Shown here: one piece after another, positions 1 through 4,418 of the stretch
Position numbering within the stretch: the stretch's first letter is position 1
Layout of the letters: each line of letters begins with the position of its first letter
Assembly: GCA_003222065.1 (NCBI GenBank)
Contig: QHUV01000137.1
Coordinates: forward strand, 1 to 6,647
Reading direction: 5' to 3'
Source: Gemmatimonadota bacterium
GTDB taxonomy: Bacteria > Gemmatimonadota > Gemmatimonadetes > Gemmatimonadales > Gemmatimonadaceae
Length of the DNA stretch: 6,647 nt
Position numbers and translations under genes: made by a program
Notes under the pieces: model-generated
Databases searched by the model: none
What the model saw: only the letters and a program-made list of their open reading frames with translations
Told to the model about the DNA's origin: nothing

Positions 1-575
1 CGCGCGATCGCTCGCTGGAAGGTTTGCGTCGTTGTCTGTGGATCACCGTACACGAGGGCAGGCTCCGTTGTGCTGAACGGAACACCCGAGCAATAATCCT
101 CGGCCAGCAGGACGTGCACGAGTGCGGAGAGGGCATACATCTCGCCGACGCGAGGATCCTTTGTGTTGAAGCTTGCGAGTGACTTCGCGGCTCGTTCCGC
201 ACCTTCGCGCGCTCGGTGCAGGTTGAGATACATGTTCTGCCACGCGGCGGCTTCTTCTCGTACGGCGCGCAGATCCATTTGCTTGACCTCGGGCGGCGTA
301 CCGCCAAAGCGCGCCTCATCGGTGAACCAAGCCCCTGCTTCCACGAGGCCGAGACCCGCCGCGACGCTGCCGCCGTCCACCGCGAGGGCGAGGTCGCCGA
401 CGGCGCCATTGTAGAGCGCGACCGCACCTTGCGCCGTATTGAGCGAGCCGGGATCGATGACGTCTGGATTGTCGGACGTCAGCAGCGAGTCCGCCTTGCA
501 GGCGACGATGAGCGCGGCGGCCACCGCAAGCGCCGCCCTGAGCATGCGTCGCGTGAATGTCGATGTATGTCTCAT
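1..575 (-). CDS. SusD/RagB-like outer-membrane lipoprotein, N-terminal part (truncated by window edge)
   Basis: Partner of the upstream SusC-like gene. In this family the lipoprotein sits on the outer surface, binds the nutrient and acts as a hinged lid on the SusC barrel. About 191 codons are visible with no stop; full SusD-like proteins are usually around 450-600 residues, so the C-terminal half or more lies outside. The start ATG (575-573) is preceded by AGAGAGGA with a 10-nt spacer. The N-terminus is a lipoprotein signal: Arg-rich n-region (residues 1-13), hydrophobic Ala/Leu/Val core, and lipobox I-V-A-C with Cys26 as the lipidated residue, followed by K-A-D-S. After it come D-N-P-D-V-I-D-P near residues 34-41, typical of the start of SusD-like proteins, and helical segments with W-Q-N-M-Y-L-N-L-H-R-A-R resembling the family's TPR-like helices. 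It lies 45 nt downstream of susC and is almost certainly co-transcribed. The substrate is unknown. Family assignment rests on the lipobox, helices and SusC linkage. Confidence 0.88.
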   Translation of the reverse strand, partial: MRHTSTFTRRMLRAALAVAAALIVACKADSLLTSDNPDVIDPGSLNTAQGAVALYNGAVGDLALAVDGGSVAAGLGLVEAGAWFTDEARFGGTPPEVKQMDLRAVREEAAAWQNMYLNLHRAREGAERAAKSLASFNTKDPRVGEMYALSALVHVLLAEDYCSGVPFSTTEPALVYGDPQTTTQTFQRAIA

Positions 576-585
576 GAGGGTATCA

Positions 586-593
586 TCCTCTCT
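586..593 (-). promoter_or_regulatory. Ribosome binding site of the SusD-like gene
   Basis: The minus strand reads AGAGAGGA, then a 10-nt spacer, then the ATG at 575. It lies inside the 45-nt gap after the susC stop, where I see no terminator hairpin. This supports separate translation initiation on a shared susC-susD transcript and fixes the start at 575 rather than at the second Met, ten codons in. Confidence 0.6.
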
Positions 594-620
594 GGATAAC
601 GTGGCATGGTCGGAGCAGCA

Positions 621-3600
621 TCAGAAACCGAGGGTCATGCGCAGCGTCCAGATGCGCGGCGGCGTCAGCTGCACGAAGTTGTACACGGCGGCGTCGTTGC
701 CTTGGGTCGCGATCTCGGGATCCCAGCTCTTGAAGTTGGACCAGATGCCAAGATTGCGAGCCGTTAGGCGCAGCGAAGCGCTCCGTACCCCGGCGCGCCC
801 CAGATATTGCTCCGGAATCGCGTAGCTCATCGACAGCTCCCGCAGCTTCCAGAACGACGCATCCTCGAGATAGGCCCCGAGACCCGTGCCGCCGGCGATG
901 GCTTTCGCCTGATCTTCCAGCGATGCCGACGGATCGTTGATCGCGCGGCAATTCTGCGTCGGCACGCACTGGAACCACTCGTTGGCGTTCAGGTTTACGA
1001 AACCAGCGCGGCGATCGAGCAGACTCGAGAAGGTGAGCCGCTTGTACAGCGTGATCGTCGGCGTGAACGAGAGTGTTCGCGTTGGCACGGACGATCCACC
1101 GAACTGCGGGTCGGCGGAGACCTGCACTTCGCTCGGCTCGATGATACCGTTCTTGTTCGCGTCGCTGTACGAGGTCATGCGCGGCCACCAGAGGCCGAAC
1201 AGCGGATAACCCACCCGATTCTGGTACCCGAAGCCCGTGATCGGCGGCAGACCACCGAGGTCGACGAGCTTGTTCTTGTTGCGCGAAACCTCGACGTTGA
1301 GGTCGAACGCGGCATTGCTGAGATCGATCAGCCGGCCGTTGAACGAGACCTCGACGCCCGTGTTGGTCACGACGCCGACATTCTCGATACGCGAGACCGT
1401 CGCGCCTAACGAACCAGGCAGTACGCGCTGGATGAGCGCGTCCGTCGTGCGCTTGTTGTAGTAGGTGACCTGAACATTGGCGCGGCTGTGCACAAAGCCG
1501 GCGTCGAAGCCGGTCTCGAACTCCTGCGACCGCTCCGGCTTGAGGGCCTCGTTCCCCAGCCCAGCGAGGGTGACGGCTGGCTGATCGCCGCCAAGCACCG
1601 AGCTCGTAATCGGGGAGAGATATCGCAGCGCATCCACGGGACCCGGCTGTTGACCGGAGACACCGAAGGCGCTCCGCAGTCGCAGCTCGTCGAGCCAGCG
1701 GAGGTAGCGCATGCCGCCCCCGTTCTCCAGAGCCACCCACGACGCCGAGACCTTGGGGTACCTGGCCGATCGGTTCTGCTTCCCGAATGCACTGTTCTGG
1801 TCGTAGCGCAGCGCGCCGGTCACATAGAGGCGTTGATCCAAGCCGAACTGCTGTTCGACATACTGGCCAAGCGTGTTGGTCTCGATCGTCCGCTCACCGG
1901 ACGTCTTGATCGCGCCGGCGTCGATGCGCGTGATCCCCGGCGGGAAGACGTTCGCCGTGTTGAGCGTTCCGTCCAGGCGGTCGCGAATGTATTGCGCGCC
2001 GACCGACGTCTTCGACTCGATGCGCGATGTCAATTGACGCGTGAGGGTCGTGCCGAGGTCGACGGTGTACTTCGCGCTCGTGTAATCGTTGATCGTTCGC
2101 AGGCCCTGGCGATTGAGGCCGCAGATCTTGCAGCCCTGACCCGACGTGTTGTTCGCTTCGTCGGAGTATCTGAGGTAGTCGAGACCGACGGTGCCCCGCG
2201 CGGTGATGAAGCTCCACGGATGCCAGTTCGTTTGCAGGCTATTCGTAAAGCGGCTGTCACGCCGGTAGATCGACTCGGAGAATCCCTCCGCGGGGCGCGC
2301 AAAGCCCCACGGGTTGGCTGCCTTGGCGGGATTCGCGCTGCCGAACAGCGCGGCGCCGAGGATCCCTTGCGTGTTGTCGCCAGTCTGGGGAATGCGAATT
2401 TCGCTGTTGACGTACCCACTCGAGAGCGTCAGGTCGACGTTGTTCGAGAGCAATGCGCTGAGATTGCTCCGCAGGTTGATCCGCTTCAACTCGTTAGGGT
2501 TGAGTTGCTCCCCGGGGAGAACGGTCACGCCGCGTTCCTGCCGCAAAAAATCCTGCTCCATCTTCGGCATCTGGAGGATGCCGCCTTCGTGATCGAGACC
2601 GCCGGAGATGAAATAGCGGATCTGCTCCGAGCCGCCGTTGATCTGAATGCCGCGGTCCCCGTGATAGCCGGACGTCAGCGGCGTCGTGTTCGCATCGCGC
2701 AGCAAGTTGCGCGAAAAGAGCTGCGTGATCGTGCATTGTCCGGCGACCTGTTGCCACGGCAGACACTGGCGAGTGGCGCCGGTCCCGGTGGCGGTGCCTT
2801 GCGAGTAGTACTGGCCCGGATAATCAGTGACGTCCTTGCTGTAGCCTTCCTCGTCGAACGCCATCCATTGCGTGCGCCCCGGCTTCGCGCGCTTTGTCGT
2901 TATGCGAATGACGCCGTTCGCCGCCTGCGTTCCATACAGGGTGGCTGCGGACGGACCCTTGACGATCTCCATGCTCTCGATCTCGTCAGGATCGATGTCA
3001 TTGAGAAACGATGGCTTGCCGCCGCCGCTGAACACCGTCAGGTCCGGTGACCCAGTCTCGACCTTGATGCCGTCGACGTACACGAGTGGGTCATTGGAGA
3101 GCGAGGCGCTGCTCAGCCCGCGGATACGCACGCGCGAGCCAAAACCGACGTTGCCGTTCTGCTGAATCAGCGTTACGCCGGCGACGCGGCTGTTGAGTAG
3201 ATCCTGCATGTTCGAGATGGGTGCGGCCTCGACGAGCTTGGCGGCATCGAGTTTCGCGACGGTGTTGCCAAGCTCGCGCGTGCGCTGCTCACCCGTCGCC
3301 GTGGTCACGACTTCCTCGAGCACGAACGGCACGTGGTTGATGATGAAGTCAGCCGTCACCGACTGGCCGCCGGTGACCGCGACGGTGCGCACCGCCGGCC
3401 CGTACCCGACGCGGCTCGCCCGCAACTGGTGTGTGCCGGCCGGCACCGCGCGCATGGTAAAAACGCCGGAATCGTTCGTGAGCGCACCAATGGTGCTGCC
3501 GGTGACGACGACCGCGGCGCTCGGAACGGGCAGGCCGGTCGACTGATCCGTTACACGGCCGGTAATCGCGCCTTGCCGCGACGTTGCCGCTTGCGCGCCC

Positions 3601-3659
3601 GCGCCGCTGACGGCGACGACGCCCGTGACAATCGCGGCGAAGAGTGAGCAAGTTCTCAT
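621..3659 (-). CDS. SusC/RagA-type TonB-dependent outer-membrane transporter
   Basis: A 1012-residue outer-membrane barrel that, in this family, imports oligomeric nutrients with a SusD lid using TonB energy. Features in order: signal peptide about 1-24 (core A-A-I-V-T-G-V-V-A-V, cleavage after A-Q-A); carboxypeptidase-regulatory-like beta-sandwich about 29-110 (G-A-I-T-G-R-V-T-D, ending V-T-A-D-F); TonB-box-like stretch V-L-E-E-V-V-T-T-A-T-G at 113-123; plug about 130-255 with R-V-R-I-R-G, P-L-V-Y-V-D-G and I-E-S-M-E-I-V-K-G-P-S-A-A-T-L-Y-G; then the barrel, with L-K-P-E-R-S near 706-711 and a C-terminal beta-signal ending T-L-G-F. Extracellular-loop candidates carry Cys pairs (299/309, 510/513, 898/904) and an EF-hand-like loop at 833-844. 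The frame is open 32 codons further upstream, but the start at 3659 is preferred: it begins a clean signal peptide and has GAGG five nt upstream. Length is normal and no frameshift is seen. The pair identity is secure; the substrate is not. Confidence 0.95.
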   Translation of the reverse strand: MRTCSLFAAIVTGVVAVSGAGAQAATSRQGAITGRVTDQSTGLPVPSAAVVVTGSTIGALTNDSGVFTMRAVPAGTHQLRASRVGYGPAVRTVAVTGGQSVTADFIINHVPFVLEEVVTTATGEQRTRELGNTVAKLDAAKLVEAAPISNMQDLLNSRVAGVTLIQQNGNVGFGSRVRIRGLSSASLSNDPLVYVDGIKVETGSPDLTVFSGGGKPSFLNDIDPDEIESMEIVKGPSAATLYGTQAANGVIRITTKRAKPGRTQWMAFDEEGYSKDVTDYPGQYYSQGTATGTGATRQCLPWQQVAGQCTITQLFSRNLLRDANTTPLTSGYHGDRGIQINGGSEQIRYFISGGLDHEGGILQMPKMEQDFLRQERGVTVLPGEQLNPNELKRINLRSNLSALLSNNVDLTLSSGYVNSEIRIPQTGDNTQGILGAALFGSANPAKAANPWGFARPAEGFSESIYRRDSRFTNSLQTNWHPWSFITARGTVGLDYLRYSDEANNTSGQGCKICGLNRQGLRTINDYTSAKYTVDLGTTLTRQLTSRIESKTSVGAQYIRDRLDGTLNTANVFPPGITRIDAGAIKTSGERTIETNTLGQYVEQQFGLDQRLYVTGALRYDQNSAFGKQNRSARYPKVSASWVALENGGGMRYLRWLDELRLRSAFGVSGQQPGPVDALRYLSPITSSVLGGDQPAVTLAGLGNEALKPERSQEFETGFDAGFVHSRANVQVTYYNKRTTDALIQRVLPGSLGATVSRIENVGVVTNTGVEVSFNGRLIDLSNAAFDLNVEVSRNKNKLVDLGGLPPITGFGYQNRVGYPLFGLWWPRMTSYSDANKNGIIEPSEVQVSADPQFGGSSVPTRTLSFTPTITLYKRLTFSSLLDRRAGFVNLNANEWFQCVPTQNCRAINDPSASLEDQAKAIAGGTGLGAYLEDASFWKLRELSMSYAIPEQYLGRAGVRSASLRLTARNLGIWSNFKSWDPEIATQGNDAAVYNFVQLTPPRIWTLRMTLGF

Positions 3660-3664
3660 CGGGA

Positions 3665-3668
3665 CCTC
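3665..3668 (-). promoter_or_regulatory. Shine-Dalgarno GAGG that decides the susC start
   Basis: The minus strand reads GAGG, a 5-nt spacer (TCCCG), then the ATG at 3659-3657. An in-frame upstream ATG at 3755 would add a Pro/Arg-rich 32-residue extension ahead of the signal peptide, which an exported barrel would not be expected to have. The downstream start is therefore chosen. Confidence 0.55.
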
Positions 3669-3775
3669 GAATCGGAGGGGAGAGGTCATGGCTCGCGACG
3701 GCGCGGGCCGCGGGGGAGTTGGCGCGAACATGCGCCCCGCGGTCGCGCTTGGCAATACGCCCTCCGTTATGGACC

Positions 3776-3799
3776 GCCCAATTGCACAGACAAATGGGC
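3776..3799. repeat. Short inverted repeat (hairpin or operator candidate) in the sixA-susC gap
   Basis: Left arm GCCCAATTG (3776-3784), loop CACAGA, right arm CAAATGGGC (3791-3799). Eight of nine positions pair, with one mismatch. It is the most AT-containing part of an otherwise very GC-rich gap and overlaps the candidate -35 element of susC. It could be an operator, a weak bidirectional hairpin or a processing site. No T-run follows on either strand, which argues against a standard terminator. Confidence 0.4.
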
Positions 3800-3845
3800 T
3801 GCCAAGGGGGATGACCGGGCGGCGGCCCCCGCGCTTCTCGCGGCG

Positions 3846-4373
3846 TTAGCCGCCGAGGCTCCGCAACTGCGACGGCGTCAGCGCCCAACGCAGCATTGCC
3901 TCGCCCGCACTCGGCGTGTCGTCGAAATGCAGCAAACACGCGGCGCCTTTCTTGAGCTCGATGCGCGACTCGGTCTTGCCGCACATCAACCAGGTGACGA
4001 GGCCTCCGAGATGCGGCTCGTGCCCGACGACGGCGACGGTACGCTCATCGTCGTTCTTCTCGTTAGGCGCGATGCGCTCGCGCAGCCAGTCGAGCAGCTC
4101 TTTGACGTCGCGATCCGGACGCAGCGCGTCGACGATCTCGACGCGGGCGACGGAGACCGCCGGCGCGACGATCTCGGCCGTTTCGCGTGCCCGCACGAGC
4201 GGGCTCGAGGCGAGCACGGCCACCCGTGGGCTGACCGTGCGCAGTCCTTCCGCGGCACGGCGCATCTTGTCGCGGCCAGCCTCGGTGAGCGGACGCTGAT
4301 CATCATGGCGCCCGGTGGCCGCGAAGCGCTCCTTGTCTTCGGCGATCGCGTGGCGGATGATGAGAAGATTCAT
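3846..4373 (-). CDS. sixA: SixA-type phosphohistidine phosphatase (histidine phosphatase superfamily)
   Basis: A cytoplasmic 175-residue enzyme; E. coli SixA is about 161 residues. The family removes phosphate from phosphohistidine, in E. coli from the ArcB HPt domain and the nitrogen-PTS protein NPr. The N-terminus L-L-I-I-R-H-A-I-A-E-D carries the catalytic Arg7 and His8 in the RHA form typical of SixA. S-S-P-L-V-R-A-R-E-T-A at 56-66 supplies the phosphate-binding arginine (Arg61 by position) and the usual R-A-x-E-T-A helix. V-V-G-H-E-P-H at 115-121 gives the second catalytic His118. Lys-Gly-rich L-K-K-G-A-A near 140-145 matches the SixA C-terminal strand. There is no signal peptide. The ATG at 4373 directly starts the first beta strand, so the start is firm, yet no Shine-Dalgarno precedes it; an inverted repeat fills that space instead. 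It lies 45 nt after a histidine kinase gene in the same direction, suggesting a shared transcript and a role in the same phosphorelay. The physiological target is inferred, not shown. Confidence 0.92.
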   Translation of the reverse strand: MNLLIIRHAIAEDKERFAATGRHDDQRPLTEAGRDKMRRAAEGLRTVSPRVAVLASSPLVRARETAEIVAPAVSVARVEIVDALRPDRDVKELLDWLRERIAPNEKNDDERTVAVVGHEPHLGGLVTWLMCGKTESRIELKKGAACLLHFDDTPSAGEAMLRWALTPSQLRSLGG

Positions 4374-4414
4374 GAGCGGGACCGAGCCGCAAAAATGCAG
4401 CCGCCGGCCCGCTC
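4374..4414. repeat. Inverted repeat filling the kinase-sixA gap, abutting the sixA start codon
   Basis: GAGCGGG-A-CCG (4374-4384) pairs with CGGCCCGCTC (4405-4414): ten base pairs with one bulged A, enclosing about 20 nt that include an internal direct repeat (GCCGC twice on the plus strand). The arm next to sixA occupies exactly the place where its ribosome binding site should be. As RNA it would fold into a GC-rich stem ending at the AUG. There is no T-tract after it, so it is not a standard terminator. A role in setting SixA translation relative to the kinase is inference. Confidence 0.55.
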
Positions 4415-4418
4415 GTCG

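Larger units (their letters stand above)
3660..3845 (-). promoter_or_regulatory. Non-coding gap between sixA and susC; likely susC leader/promoter region
   Basis: This 186-nt stretch holds no convincing gene and is the only gap here large enough for a promoter. On the minus strand a weak sigma70-like pair is visible: TTGTCT (3793-3788) and CATAAC (3771-3766) with a 16-nt spacer, each matching four of six consensus bases. That would place transcription start near 3759 and give a leader of about 100 nt. Phylum-specific promoter rules are not known to me, so this is tentative. Just after the sixA stop there are G-rich and C-rich runs (GGGGG near 3827-3831, CCCCC near 3807-3811 as read on the minus strand) that could pair weakly, but no T-tract follows, so no intrinsic terminator is called. 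Confidence 0.35.

Noticed and set aside
583..1740. 385-codon open frame on the minus strand in another phase of susC
   Set aside because: Arg/Ala-rich out-of-frame translation of the susC barrel region; the susC frame carries all recognisable transporter features and the beta-signal.
1488..3050. 520-codon open frame on the plus strand
   Set aside because: It runs antisense through the well-supported susC gene, has Arg/Leu/Val-rich composition typical of a GC-rich antisense shadow, and shows no recognisable domain.
3660..3755. N-terminal 32-codon extension of susC from an upstream ATG
   Set aside because: It would place a Pro/Arg-rich stretch before the signal peptide; the ATG at 3659 has its own GAGG and starts the signal peptide directly.
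3807..3834. Possible intrinsic terminator after sixA
   Set aside because: G-rich and C-rich runs can pair only loosely and no T-tract follows on the minus strand.
3843..3850. CGTTAGCC at the end of sixA as another copy of the dispersed word
   Set aside because: It differs from CGTTAGGC at one base and coincides with the TAA stop codon, so it was not counted.
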